From Massilia oculi (GTDB taxonomy: Bacteria > Pseudomonadota > Gammaproteobacteria > Burkholderiales > Burkholderiaceae_D), in assembly GCF_003143515.1 (NCBI RefSeq), contig NZ_CP029343.1:1116001-1180000 (forward strand): a stretch of DNA of 64,000 bases, read 5' to 3'. A program made the translations under genes and the position numbers. Shown here piece by piece: positions 17,297 through 26,529 of this stretch. Numbering within the stretch: the first letter of the stretch is position 1; each line of letters starts with the position of its first letter. The notes beneath the pieces were generated by a model, which was not told the DNA's origin, made no database searches, and saw only the letters and a program-made list of their open reading frames with translations.

Positions 17297-19651
17297 ATGT
17301 CAGCGTTCGACCCCTCCGAGCAGGCCAGTTTCCTGGCCGACGACACAGGTACGATTGTCACCTGGAACCCGCGATGCGTCGCGTTGTTCGGCCTGGCGGC
17401 GGCGGATGCGCTCGGCCGGGAGGTCTCGCGGTTGCTGGGCGCGCCGCCCTGGCCCGAGCTGCTCGACGCCGGCGCCGTCCGGCTCGTGTTGCCGGCGGGG
17501 CGCGCGGCCAGCGTCACGCTCTCGGCCCAGCTCGATGCGAGCGGCGGCGCGCGCGGCGTCAGCGTCACCGTCATTCCGGCAGCCGATGCCATGTCCGACG
17601 CCGAGCGTCTCGGCGCCACCGCGCTGAAGGACGTGGTCGATCTGCTGCCTGGCACCTTCTACATCCTCGACCGCGAAGGTCGCATCCTGATGTGGAACCA
17701 CAATCTTGAACGCGTCTGCGAAATGATGCCCGACGAACTGGCGGCAGCCAATGCGTTCGAGATGCTCGATCCGTGCGACCGTGTCGAATTCACCGACAAG
17801 GTTCATCGCATGTTCGACGACAACATCGAGCTGGAGATGGAGGTCGACTACGTCGCGCGCAGCGGGCGGGAAATTCCCGTCCTGCTGCGGGGCGCCCGCA
17901 TCGACTGCGAAGGCGGCCGGTACCTGTTCGGCATGGGCATCGACATCTCCAGGCGGCGCGCGCACGAACGCCAGCTGAACCTGTACAAGCGGGCCCTGGA
18001 CGCGGCCAGCAACGGCGTGATCATCGCCCACAATGGCGACCCAGACCATCCGGTCGAGTACGTCAATCCCGCCTTCGAACGCATCACCGGCTACACGGCC
18101 GACGAGATCATCGGCAAGGATACGCGCTTCATGGCCGCACCCGGGCTGGACGAGGACGAACGCAAGCGCTTGAGCAGGGCGCTGCACGAGCAGCGCTCGG
18201 TGCACGCGGTGCTGCGCAACCTGCGCAAGAACGGCGAGCTGTTCTGGAACGACCTGCACATCACGCCGGTGCATGACGACAACGGCCAGGTGACCCACTT
18301 CGTCGGCATCGTGACCGACGTCACGGCCAGCAAGCAGCGCACCGACCACCTCGAGCACGAGGTCAACCACGACAACCTGACCGGCCTGGCCAACCGCACG
18401 CTGCTGTGGGACCGGCTCGGCCACGCGGTGCACCTGGCCCAGCGCCACCAGACGCTGGTGGCGACCGTGCTGATCGACCTGGACAACTTCAAGCCCATCA
18501 ACGACACCTTTGGCCACGACGCCGGCGACGTGGTGCTGAAGGTGGTGGCGCGCCGCCTGCAGGCCACGGTGCGTGACAGCGACACGGTGGCGCGCATGTC
18601 GGGCGACGAATTCGTGATGGTGCTGGTCGACCAGCCCAACCTGCGCTATACGCTGCGCATGGTCGAGCGCGTGCGCCGTGCGCTGACCATGCCGGTGGCC
18701 TTCGGCGGCAGCGAGATCCCGGTCGGCGCCAGCCTGGGCGTGGCGTCCTTCCCGCACGACGGCCGCACCCCGGCCGACCTGGTGCGGGCGGCGGACATGG
18801 CCATGTACCGGGCCAAGAACAGTGGCGGGGGCGTGCATTTCTATTCCAGCGAGATGCGTTTGGCCAGCGAAGCGCGCGCGACCCTGGCCGGCAGCATGAA
18901 AAGCGCGCTGGACAACGACGAACTGTTCCTGCTGTTCCAGCCGCGCATGGACGCGCGCAGCGGCAAGGTGCGCGGCTTCGAGGCGCTGCTACGCTGGCGC
19001 CATCCCGAACACGGGGTGATGCTGCCAGCGGCCTTCCTGAGCGAGGCCGAGGAGAACGGGCTGATCGTCGAGATCGGCAACCGGGTGCTGGACCAGGCCT
19101 GCGCCTTCGCGCGCGAGCTGCGCCATGCCGGCTTTACGGCGCTGCCGGTGGCGGTCAATGTCTCGCATCGCGAGTACAGCCGGCCCACCTTCATCGCCGG
19201 CATCGCCGAGCGCATGTCGCGCTACGGCCTGCCACCCGGCGCCCTCGAGATCGAGATCCCCGAGGCCGACCTGATCAGGAATCCGGGACTGGGACGCGAC
19301 CTGGCGGCCCAATTGCGCGACGTCGGCGCCATGCTGTCGATCGACCAGTTCGGGCGCGGCATCTCCGACCTGAATTTCCTGCAGCAGCTGTCGGTGCGCC
19401 AGGTCAAGCTGTCGAAGGCGGCGGTGCACGATATCGCCGACCACGGCCGCGGCGGCTCGCTGGCCAGGGCCCTGATCGACATCGGCCGCAACCTCGACAT
19501 CACGGTGGTCGGCGAGGCGGTCGAAACCGAGGAGCAGGTGGAATTCCTGCGCAGCCACGGCTGCGACCAGATGCAGGGCCAGTGGTTCTGCGAACCGCTG
19601 TCGGCCGACGCGGCGCGGCATTTGCTGGCGCAGCGGCAGCATACTGCCTGA
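17297..19651 (+). CDS. PAS-GGDEF-EAL protein with eroded catalytic motifs
   Basis: A 784-residue cytoplasmic signalling protein: a degenerate N-terminal PAS (1-100), two further PAS domains (about 108-365), GGDEF (about 375-530) and EAL (about 545-784). The GGDEF signature reads SGDEF (435-439) and an RxxD inhibitory site lies five residues before it. In the EAL domain the first Glu (EALLRW, 562) is kept, but DDFG has become DQFG (683-686) and KID has become KLS, which removes metal-binding acids. It may bind c-di-GMP more than turn it over. ATG 17297 has an AAGG site upstream; the frame is open to 17258. It converges on the DHH gene with 3 bp between. Confidence 0.88.
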   Translation: MSAFDPSEQASFLADDTGTIVTWNPRCVALFGLAAADALGREVSRLLGAPPWPELLDAGAVRLVLPAGRAASVTLSAQLDASGGARGVSVTVIPAADAMSDAERLGATALKDVVDLLPGTFYILDREGRILMWNHNLERVCEMMPDELAAANAFEMLDPCDRVEFTDKVHRMFDDNIELEMEVDYVARSGREIPVLLRGARIDCEGGRYLFGMGIDISRRRAHERQLNLYKRALDAASNGVIIAHNGDPDHPVEYVNPAFERITGYTADEIIGKDTRFMAAPGLDEDERKRLSRALHEQRSVHAVLRNLRKNGELFWNDLHITPVHDDNGQVTHFVGIVTDVTASKQRTDHLEHEVNHDNLTGLANRTLLWDRLGHAVHLAQRHQTLVATVLIDLDNFKPINDTFGHDAGDVVLKVVARRLQATVRDSDTVARMSGDEFVMVLVDQPNLRYTLRMVERVRRALTMPVAFGGSEIPVGASLGVASFPHDGRTPADLVRAADMAMYRAKNSGGGVHFYSSEMRLASEARATLAGSMKSALDNDELFLLFQPRMDARSGKVRGFEALLRWRHPEHGVMLPAAFLSEAEENGLIVEIGNRVLDQACAFARELRHAGFTALPVAVNVSHREYSRPTFIAGIAERMSRYGLPPGALEIEIPEADLIRNPGLGRDLAAQLRDVGAMLSIDQFGRGISDLNFLQQLSVRQVKLSKAAVHDIADHGRGGSLARALIDIGRNLDITVVGEAVETEEQVEFLRSHGCDQMQGQWFCEPLSADAARHLLAQRQHTA

Positions 19652-19654
19652 GTA

Positions 19655-20593
19655 CTATCCCTCGCTGGTAATGCGCTTGACCAGCGCCCCAAGCACGTCC
19701 TCGGCCAGCTCGTTGTCCACCTGGCAGGTGCCGGCATTCTCGTGCCCGCCCCCGCCGTATTCCAGCATCAGCGCGCCGATATTCGTCTTCGAAGACCGGT
19801 TGAGGATCGACTTGCCGGCGGCGAACACCGTGTTCTGCTGCTTGACGCCCCACAGCACGTGGATCGAGATGTTCGTCTCGGGGAACAGGGCATAGATGAT
19901 GAAGCGGTTGCCGGCATAGATCACGGGCTCTTCCCGCAGGTCGAGCACCACCAGGTTGCCTTCGACCCGCGCGCAGCGCCGGATCTGCTCCTTGCAGCGC
20001 TCGCTGTGCTCGCGGTACAGGGTGCTGCGTTCGACCACGTCCGGCAGCGCCATCAGTTGTTCGACGTCCTGGGTGGCGCAGTAGCCGATCAGGTCCATCA
20101 TGAGCTGGTAGTTCGAGATGCGGAAATCGTGGAAGCGCCCGAGGCCGGTGCGCGCATCCATCAAGAAATTGAGCAGGTCCCAGCCCTGCGGATCGAGCAC
20201 TTCTTCGCGTGTAAAACGCGCCGAATCGCCCTTGTCGACCGCCGCCATCATGGTGTTCCAGGCGGCCGGGAAGGTGCGCGCGCCGCCGTAGTGGTCATAC
20301 ACCACCCGCGCCGCCGACGGCGCTTCGGGGTGGATGATGTGGTTCTCGCGGCGGCCGGTGTTGCGGATGGTTTCCGACAGGTGGTGGTCGAACACCAGGT
20401 GGGCGCCGGCGACGTAAGGCAGATTGGTCGTGATGTCGCGGGCGGTGATCACGATTTTGCCGTCCTGCATGTCCTTGGGATGGACGAACAGGATGTCGTC
20501 GATCAGCTCGAGATGCCTGAGCAGCACGGCGCACACGAGACCGTCGAAATCGCTACGGGTTACGAGGCGGAATTTTTGGGGAATAGCGGACAT
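19655..20593 (-). CDS. DHH-family phosphoesterase
   Basis: A 312-residue protein of the DHH/DHHA1 superfamily. The first metal motif SDFDG lies near residue 15, the signature DHH is in VFDHHLSE, and the C-terminal DHHA1 motif is GGGGHENAG. Members hydrolyse phosphodiester or phosphoanhydride bonds in oligonucleotides, cyclic dinucleotides or polyphosphate; this subgroup is often annotated as exopolyphosphatase-related, but the substrate is undetermined. ATG 20593 has GAAAGGG seven bases upstream and is preferred over GTG 20599. A role in clearing pGpG is possible given the adjacent GGDEF/EAL gene, but this is speculation. Confidence 0.85.
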   Translation of the reverse strand: MSAIPQKFRLVTRSDFDGLVCAVLLRHLELIDDILFVHPKDMQDGKIVITARDITTNLPYVAGAHLVFDHHLSETIRNTGRRENHIIHPEAPSAARVVYDHYGGARTFPAAWNTMMAAVDKGDSARFTREEVLDPQGWDLLNFLMDARTGLGRFHDFRISNYQLMMDLIGYCATQDVEQLMALPDVVERSTLYREHSERCKEQIRRCARVEGNLVVLDLREEPVIYAGNRFIIYALFPETNISIHVLWGVKQQNTVFAAGKSILNRSSKTNIGALMLEYGGGGHENAGTCQVDNELAEDVLGALVKRITSEG

Positions 20594-20860
20594 CTGCACA
20601 CCCTTTCGTCATCGGTTGTGATTGGTCCCGGAACGTGCCCGGAAGGCCCGGCCATCGGAGATGAGCATCATACCTTGCAATGTTTTTAATTAATAGCTGT
20701 TGAGTTCGATCATTTCCAGCGCATGCGCACCGTCCATTCCCCGAATCCTGCAGGCTGTCGCAGGGGGCTGGTCCTGACGCGTCCGGCGCGTTAAAGTTGC
20801 AACATTCCAACGCTCCATCGTCGGCTATCCCGCAACGACGAGCACACAAGATTGACGACC

Positions 20861-22168
20861 ATGCAAGCACGCAGTTCGACACAACAGTATTTGACGGGCA
20901 TCCTGTCCTGGCTCTACCGGGCCTTCGACGCGGTGGCGACCTGGGTTACCCAGCTATCGTGGTGGAAATTCCTCCTGTTTGCCTGCCTGACCCTGACCGC
21001 CGCCGGCATCCTGCAGGAAGAACTGTTCAATGGACCGGCCCAGGAAGAGATCGCGCGCGCCGAGCGCGAGGCAGGGCGGCGCAGCGAAGCCAGCATCCTG
21101 ATCGACGAGAGCGGCATCCGCTTCAATCCGCGCACCCGTGCGCGCAGCGGCGCGGCCGAGCCGGCGGAACCTGTCGAACCGGTTCCGCCGGCCGATCCGG
21201 ATGCCACGGAGGCGCCGCGTCCGCCGCTGCCGCCGAAACCGCCCGCCACCGGCGGCAGCGGCAGCGGCAGCGGCAGCGGCAGCGGCATCAATATCCACCC
21301 GGGCGACGATTCCGTCCATATCGAGCTGCCGCCGCAGATCGGCGAAGAACTGTCGAACGCGATCGAAGCGGCGGTCGAGGACGCCGCCGAGCAGAAGGTG
21401 TCGCGCTACCACAAGCAGGCCTCGACCTGGTTCATGAACTTCGTGCTGCTGCTCCTGCTCGCCCTGTTCGGCACCAAGGCCCTGGTCGGCGGCAAGAAGC
21501 GCGCCGATGCCGAGGCCCAGGTCGCCAACGCCGCCGCCGAGCGCGAAGCCATGCAGCGCCAGCTGTCCGAAACGAAGATGCAGATGATGCAGGCCCAGGT
21601 CGAACCGCACTTCCTGTTCAACACGCTGGCCTCGGTCGAGCACCTGATCCGGGTCGACCCGCCGCGCGCCTCGGCCATGCAGCGCAGCCTGATCCAATAC
21701 TTGCGGGCGGTGCTGCCGCAGATGCGCGACAACGCCGTGCTCACCGGCCTCGGGCGCGAAGTGGACATGGTCAGCGCCTATCTCGCCCTGCTCAAGATGC
21801 GGATGGAAGAACGCCTGACGGTCGATCTGCAGATCCCGGAGGGCCTGCGCAGCGCCGCCTTCCCGCCGATGATGCTGCAGTCGATGGTCGAGAACGCGAT
21901 CAAGCACGGCCTGGAGTGCAAGCCCGAAGGCGGCACCCTCAGGATCGTGGCCGAGGTGGCCGACAGCAAGCTGCGCGTGACCGTGACCGACGACGGCGTG
22001 GGCTTCGGCGTGGTGCCGAGCGACGGCACCGGCCTGGGCCTGCAGACGATCCGCGACCGCCTCAAGCTGCTGCACGGGGACAGCGCCCGCCTGCACATCG
22101 GCGCCAACAGCCCGACCGGCGTGATCGCGACGATCGAGGTGCCTTACCAGCTGTCGAAACAGGCTTGA
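20861..22168 (+). CDS. LytS/AlgZ-type sensor histidine kinase
   Basis: A 435-residue kinase of the His_kinase (PF06580) type. Transmembrane segments lie at about 36-51 and 191-208. The intervening 140 residues, presumably periplasmic, hold a proline-rich tract (about 100-128) and a (Gly-Ser)5 tract (133-142). A coiled segment leads to the phosphoacceptor motif PHFLFNTL (His250), then the N box (MVENAIKHG) and the G boxes (DDGVGFG, GTGLGLQ). ATG 20861 is preferred to TTG 20852, though neither has a strong ribosome site. The cognate LytTR regulator starts 98 bp downstream. The signal is not known. Confidence 0.88.
   Translation: MQARSSTQQYLTGILSWLYRAFDAVATWVTQLSWWKFLLFACLTLTAAGILQEELFNGPAQEEIARAEREAGRRSEASILIDESGIRFNPRTRARSGAAEPAEPVEPVPPADPDATEAPRPPLPPKPPATGGSGSGSGSGSGINIHPGDDSVHIELPPQIGEELSNAIEAAVEDAAEQKVSRYHKQASTWFMNFVLLLLLALFGTKALVGGKKRADAEAQVANAAAEREAMQRQLSETKMQMMQAQVEPHFLFNTLASVEHLIRVDPPRASAMQRSLIQYLRAVLPQMRDNAVLTGLGREVDMVSAYLALLKMRMEERLTVDLQIPEGLRSAAFPPMMLQSMVENAIKHGLECKPEGGTLRIVAEVADSKLRVTVTDDGVGFGVVPSDGTGLGLQTIRDRLKLLHGDSARLHIGANSPTGVIATIEVPYQLSKQA
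21254..21283 (+). repeat. Hexanucleotide tandem repeat (GGCAGC)5 inside the sensor kinase
   Basis: Five perfect GGCAGC units in frame encode alternating Gly-Ser in the predicted periplasmic part of the kinase. Slippage would change linker length in two-residue steps without a frameshift. Confidence 0.9.
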
Positions 22169-22266
22169 AGGTAGGGCTGGAAATGCGCGTCGCTGGCGGC
22201 CCGGCTTGCCTGACGCCCGGTTTCATTGAATAATCATTGCATAATAAACCTGAGAAGAGACTCACC

Positions 22267-23034
22267 ATGCCTACCGCGATTATTGCCGATGACGAGAGAC
22301 TGATGCGCGACCAGCTGCGCATGCGCCTGCAGGAAGCCTGGCCCGAACTGCAGATCGTCGGCGAAGCGAAGAATGGCGAAGAAGCCGTGCAACTGGTCGG
22401 CGAGCTCAAGCCCGACCTGACCTTCCTCGACATCCGCATGCCGGGCAAGACCGGCATGGAAGCGGCGCGCGAGATCGGCGACGCCAGCCAGATCGTGTTC
22501 GTCACCGCCTACGACCAGTACGCGGTGGAAGCCTTCGAGCGCGGCGCGATCGACTACGTGCTCAAGCCGACCGAGCCGGACCGCCTGAAGATCACGGTCG
22601 ACCGCCTCAAGGAACGCCTCGAGAAGCCGCAGGCAGCCGGCAGCGTCAACGACAGCGTGTCGGCCATGCTGAGCCAGCTGGCCGAGAAGATCGCCGCGCC
22701 GAAGCAAAAACACCTGCAATGGATCCAGGCCAGCATCGGCCAGGACTTGCGCATGATCCCGGTCGAGGACATCCTGTTCTTCCGGTCGGACGAGAAATAC
22801 ACGGCCGTGCAGACGGCCAGCTTCGAAGCCCTGATCCGCAAGCCGGTGCGCGACCTGGCCGACGAGCTCGATCCTTCGCTGTTCTGGCAGATCCACCGCG
22901 CGACCCTGGTCAACGTGAATGCGATCGAGGGCGTGACGCGCGACATCCGCGGCCGTCACCTCGTGCTGGTCAAGGGGCGCCCGGAAAAACTCGAGGTCAG
23001 CCGCAGCTTCCTGCACCTGTTCAAGCAGATGTGA
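22267..23034 (+). CDS. LytTR-family response regulator
   Basis: A 255-residue two-domain regulator. The receiver domain has the acidic pair (ADDE, residues 7-10), the phosphoacceptor Asp55 in FLDIRMPG and Lys in LKPTEPD. The C-terminal LytTR DNA-binding domain covers about 145-255 with the typical IPVEDILFFRSDEKYT and WQIHRATLVNVNAI segments. It pairs with the kinase just upstream. ATG 22267 lies after AGAAGAG; an earlier in-frame start at 22237 is less likely. The AlgR/LytR class controls polysaccharide, competence or carbon-uptake genes in various species; targets here are unknown. Confidence 0.92.
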   Translation: MPTAIIADDERLMRDQLRMRLQEAWPELQIVGEAKNGEEAVQLVGELKPDLTFLDIRMPGKTGMEAAREIGDASQIVFVTAYDQYAVEAFERGAIDYVLKPTEPDRLKITVDRLKERLEKPQAAGSVNDSVSAMLSQLAEKIAAPKQKHLQWIQASIGQDLRMIPVEDILFFRSDEKYTAVQTASFEALIRKPVRDLADELDPSLFWQIHRATLVNVNAIEGVTRDIRGRHLVLVKGRPEKLEVSRSFLHLFKQM

Positions 23035-23156
23035 AGCCGGCCGGCGCGGCTGAGCGCTGGCGCCTTGTCTCGTCTCAACGCCCACCCTCCTCCTTGCGCA
23101 TAATGTAGAGGGCCAGGTCCGCGTCTGCGGCCCTCCCCTCTATATATCTATTCCGC

Positions 23157-24335
23157 ATGAGACCTCAGCGCAGGGCACGCAGCCGCCGCACGGGTCCGGC
23201 TGAGCTGGTGGCCGGCTTCCTGTCCGACTATTGCACCGGCAATATGGCCGCTGCGCCGAGGCGCGCCCGCGGCCCACAGCGCGGCGCGCGCGGCTTCGAC
23301 AGCCGCCGCATCGTGCACAGCGCAAGCGACGCCATCCTGTCGGTCGACGAGGACACCACCATCCTGCTGGCCAACCCGGCCGCGGCCCAGATGTTCAATT
23401 CGAGCGTGAGCGCCATGCAGGGCAGCCGTTTGTCGCGCTTCATCCAGCCGCCCTCGCCAGAAGCGCATACCCCATTCGACTACTTCCCGGCCGGCGGCGG
23501 CCGCGCGGGACGGCGCGCCACCGACTACGCCGTCACCGGCATCCGCGCCGGCGGCCAGCTGTTCCCCATCGAGGGATCGATCTCGAGCGTCGAGCACGAA
23601 GGCCGCCTCGTGTTTACGGTGATCCTGCGCGACGTGTCCGAGCGCCACCTGGTGCAGCAAAAGCTGGCGCGCTCGCACGACCAGCTGCGCCAGCTGTCCT
23701 CGGCCCTGCAAAGCATCCGCGAAGAAGAGCGCACCCACATCGCGCGCGAGCTGCACGACGACCTCGGCCAGCTGCTGGCTTCGCTGCGCATGGACCTGAC
23801 GTTGCTGGCCCGGGTCGACCAATTGCCGGACGATAGCGTGCGCCTGGTCGCCGGCATGGAAACCAACCTGCTCACCGCCATCGCCTCGCTGCGCCGGATC
23901 GCCGCCAACCTGCGTCCGCGGGCCCTCGACGAAGGCGGCCTGTATTTCGCGCTGCAGGGCTTGCGCGACGAATTCGTCGAACGCCACGGCATCGCCTGCA
24001 CCCTGCTTGCCGACGAGGCCGAGCTGCGCCTGGACGATGCCGCCAGCACGGCCGTGTTTCGCATCGTGCAAGAGGCGCTGATCAATATCGCGCGCCATGC
24101 GGGGGCGCAGAACGTCCTGCTCAACCTCTACCGCACCAATGGAGAATTGCTGGTGACGATCCAGGACGACGGCCGCGGCATCCGCGCCGAAGACATGGAG
24201 AAGGCGCAGTCGCTGGGCCTGGTCGGCATGCGCGAACGGGTCTGGGGGATGGGGGGCGACATCACCATCGCCGGCGACGAAGCGCCGGGCACCCGCATCG
24301 ACATCGTGCTGCCGCTGAGCGGACATGTCGTCTAA
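23157..24335 (+). CDS. PAS-containing NarX/UhpB-type sensor histidine kinase (orphan)
   Basis: A 392-residue cytoplasmic kinase with no clear transmembrane segment. A PAS domain covers about 50-160 (ASDAILSVDEDTTILLANPA start), then a HisKA_3 dimerisation domain with the phosphoacceptor in ARELHDDLGQ (His200), and a HATPase domain (DDGRGI, LGLVGMRERV, near the end). HisKA_3 kinases normally pair with LuxR/NarL-type regulators; none is adjacent, and the next gene is a porin. The basic N-terminus makes the start uncertain: ATG 23244 would remove 29 residues that show no family similarity. Confidence 0.85.
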   Translation: MRPQRRARSRRTGPAELVAGFLSDYCTGNMAAAPRRARGPQRGARGFDSRRIVHSASDAILSVDEDTTILLANPAAAQMFNSSVSAMQGSRLSRFIQPPSPEAHTPFDYFPAGGGRAGRRATDYAVTGIRAGGQLFPIEGSISSVEHEGRLVFTVILRDVSERHLVQQKLARSHDQLRQLSSALQSIREEERTHIARELHDDLGQLLASLRMDLTLLARVDQLPDDSVRLVAGMETNLLTAIASLRRIAANLRPRALDEGGLYFALQGLRDEFVERHGIACTLLADEAELRLDDAASTAVFRIVQEALINIARHAGAQNVLLNLYRTNGELLVTIQDDGRGIRAEDMEKAQSLGLVGMRERVWGMGGDITIAGDEAPGTRIDIVLPLSGHVV

Positions 24336-24497
24336 AGTTTTCTACGGATGCCGAAAGTAAAGAATATTATTCGGGCTATTGCGTAAAAACAACATAGTCA
24401 GGATGTCATGAACTCGACATATTGGCTCGATAAGATCGCTGTCGATCTGAGTTGATTGATAACTCAACATCTTGTCGAAACTAAACTGGAGATCTTC

Positions 24498-25526
24498 ATG
24501 AAGTATAAGTTCCTGGCCGCCGCTGTGCTGTCGTCCCTGCCACTGTTCGCCCAAGCCCAGACCAACGTCCAGATCTACGGCGTGATGGACGCAGCCATCG
24601 CCCTGGAAGACACCGATGCACCGGGCGAAGACCGCCGCACCACCGTCAGCTCGGGCAACCAGTCGAGCAGCCGCCTGGGCTTCCGCGGTACCGAAGATCT
24701 CGGCAATGGCCTGAAAGCCCTGTTCAACATCGAAGCCGGCGTGTCGCTCGACACCGGCGCCACCGATTCGCAGACGTTCGGCCGCCGCGCCGTGGTCGGC
24801 CTGCAGGGCGACTTCGGTACCCTGACCGTCGGCCGCGAATACTCGCCGATCGCCGCCGTCGCCGCCGCATCGGACATCAACGGCCAGGGCCTGTACGGCT
24901 CGAACCTGTCGGCCTTCGGCACCAACCGCCTGACCCGCCGCCTGGCCAACTCGGTCAACTACAAATCGAACGCGCTGTCGGGCTTCGTCGTCAACGCCGC
25001 CTACTCGACCGGCGAAAAAACCGTCGACCCATCGGGCGACCTGCTGGGCGCGTCGCTGGAATACAAGAACGGCGGCCTGTACCTGGGCGCCGGCTACCAC
25101 ACCATCGAGCGCCTGAGCGAGGGCGACGACAAGGAAATGGCCTTCGGCGCCGGCTACAACTTCGGCGCGTTCGAGATCAAGGGTAACTGGATGAAGGCCG
25201 AGCTGGAAGGCGCCGGCAACGCGGTCAACCCAGAGTACACCAACGCCAACATCGGCGCTTCGTACGCCGTCGGCGCGAACAAGTTCTTCCTGAACTTCCA
25301 GCAGCAGAAGCTGGACAACACCGATGCCAAGGGCAACACCGTGTCGGTGTCGTACACCTACTCGCTGTCGAAGCGCACCAACATCTACACGACCTACGCC
25401 CAACTGCGCAACAACAGCCGCGGCGTGTTCGGCATCAACGCCTCGTCGAACAACGTGACCCCGCCAGCCACCGCGCTGGGCGCCGATCCTTCGGTGTTCA
25501 CCGTCGGCCTGCGTCACTCGTTCTGA
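24498..25526 (+). CDS. Gram-negative general porin
   Basis: A 342-residue outer-membrane porin of the betaproteobacterial (OmpC/Omp32-like) family. It has a signal peptide ending at AQAQ (about residue 21), the opening strand NVQIYGVMDAAI, the SSRLGFRGTEDLGNGLKALFNIE region typical of these porins, and a C-terminal strand ending in Phe (GLRHSF), the BAM recognition signal. ATG 24498 has CTGGAG upstream. A strong terminator follows. About 160 bp of AT-richer DNA lies upstream and probably carries its promoter. Confidence 0.93.
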   Translation: MKYKFLAAAVLSSLPLFAQAQTNVQIYGVMDAAIALEDTDAPGEDRRTTVSSGNQSSSRLGFRGTEDLGNGLKALFNIEAGVSLDTGATDSQTFGRRAVVGLQGDFGTLTVGREYSPIAAVAAASDINGQGLYGSNLSAFGTNRLTRRLANSVNYKSNALSGFVVNAAYSTGEKTVDPSGDLLGASLEYKNGGLYLGAGYHTIERLSEGDDKEMAFGAGYNFGAFEIKGNWMKAELEGAGNAVNPEYTNANIGASYAVGANKFFLNFQQQKLDNTDAKGNTVSVSYTYSLSKRTNIYTTYAQLRNNSRGVFGINASSNNVTPPATALGADPSVFTVGLRHSF

Positions 25527-25602
25527 TCACGCAAGGCCGCGCGTGTCGCCTGCGGGCGGCATGCGCGGTTTCCACTCCGTCCCCGCGCCCGCGGGGACGC
25601 TT

Positions 25603-25626
25603 GACGCCGGCCATGCCGGCGTTTTT
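25603..25626 (+). terminator. Intrinsic terminator after the porin gene
   Basis: Stem ACGCCGGC / GCCGGCGT with a CAT loop and a T-run. A second GC-rich hairpin (GTCCCCGC/GCGGGGAC, 25579-25598) lies just before it. Confidence 0.88.
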
Positions 25627-25653
25627 CATCCCACCGGCTGGCCAGGTCCCGGC

Positions 25654-26319
25654 TCAGCGATCGGCGTCGGCGGCCCCGCTGCGCAGCAGCCGCGCCGCGA
25701 TGCCGCGCTCCTCTTCCGGCGAGAAGAAATAGGGGTAGAAAGAGCGCTCGCCGGTGTCGATGCCGCGCTTGAACGCGCCGCCGACCGCCTCGACCTGTTG
25801 CGCCACATAGGCCAGGCTGACGTGCAGCAGGAAGGATGGCGCGTTCACCCGCGGATTCACCTTCAGCTCCCCCACCTGCCGAAAACCGAGCATGCGCTCG
25901 TAGAAGCGGCGATGGCGCGGATTGACTTCGATGACGGCGTCGGTGCAGCCGTGCATCTCGCGCGCGTAGATGAATGCAAGGTGAAACACGCTGGCCAGCG
26001 CATGCTTGGACTGGACCGAATGGTCGAACGCCAGCTTGGTGACCTCGGCCAGGCGCGCGCCCTGGCCCCGGAGGGCATCGAGTTCTTCCTTGTACATACC
26101 GTCGGCCATCAGACCGCGGCCGGCGTCGATCCCGATGGTCAGCGTGCCTACCACCTCGCCCCGGTCGGACGCGGTCAGTGTGATGCGGTGCGGGTCGTCG
26201 GCGTCGAGCCTTGCCGCCTGGTAGCCGCGCCAGGCGTACATCCGCTCGATCAGCAGGCTGGCGCCGCTGCGGCCGTCGGGGCTGTCGGGAGAGCGCAGGC
26301 CGTAGCGGGTGCGCGTCAT
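25654..26319 (-). CDS. FeeM-like N-acyl amino acid synthase domain protein
   Basis: A 221-residue GNAT-fold protein resembling the FeeM catalytic core that makes long-chain N-acyl amino acids from acyl-ACP. Features seen include the N-terminal RMYAWRGYQAARLD, the TLTASDRGEVVGTLTIGID strand pair, the EVTKLAFD segment and FIYAREMHGCTDAVIEVNPRHRRFYERMLGF, which resemble autoinducer-synthase/FeeM-type acyltransferases. Product and acyl donor cannot be told from the sequence. It stands alone; two inverted repeats lie in the 270 bp upstream. The match was made by eye, so the family name is moderately certain. Confidence 0.7.
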   Translation of the reverse strand: MTRTRYGLRSPDSPDGRSGASLLIERMYAWRGYQAARLDADDPHRITLTASDRGEVVGTLTIGIDAGRGLMADGMYKEELDALRGQGARLAEVTKLAFDHSVQSKHALASVFHLAFIYAREMHGCTDAVIEVNPRHRRFYERMLGFRQVGELKVNPRVNAPSFLLHVSLAYVAQQVEAVGGAFKRGIDTGERSFYPYFFSPEEERGIAARLLRSGAADADR

Positions 26320-26401
26320 GCGGCCATCCTCGGGAATGGTGGCGACAGTGGCCTGGTGCGGTGATCGGGTAGTACGTTAGCGTGCATGGCAAGCTCTCAA
26401 C

Positions 26402-26436
26402 GTTCACGCCAGCGTCCGGTTGACACGGGCGTGAAC
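26402..26436. promoter_or_regulatory. Inverted repeat upstream of the FeeM-like gene
   Basis: Arms GTTCACGCC (26402-26410) and GGCGTGAAC (26428-26436) are exact reverse complements with centres 26 bp apart. The spacing suits a dimeric regulator or tandem half-sites. It lies 83 bp before the start at 26319. Confidence 0.4.
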
Positions 26437-26507
26437 TGTTACGCGTGGCGGCCCGACCATCGCGCATCCTGCCACGCCTTTGATGACGTGTGCACCCTTG
26501 CCTCATT

Positions 26508-26529
26508 ATAACAAGAACAACATTGTTAT
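26508..26529. promoter_or_regulatory. AT-rich palindrome ATAACAA-N8-TTGTTAT
   Basis: Exact 7-bp arms separated by 8 bp in the intergenic region between yaiI and the FeeM-like gene. The form suits a TetR- or LysR-type operator. It is about 190 bp before the FeeM-like start, so its role is uncertain. Confidence 0.4.

Noticed and set aside
21254..21283. Tandem GGCAGC units considered as a CRISPR or regulatory repeat
   Set aside because: The units are contiguous hexamers in a coding frame without spacers.
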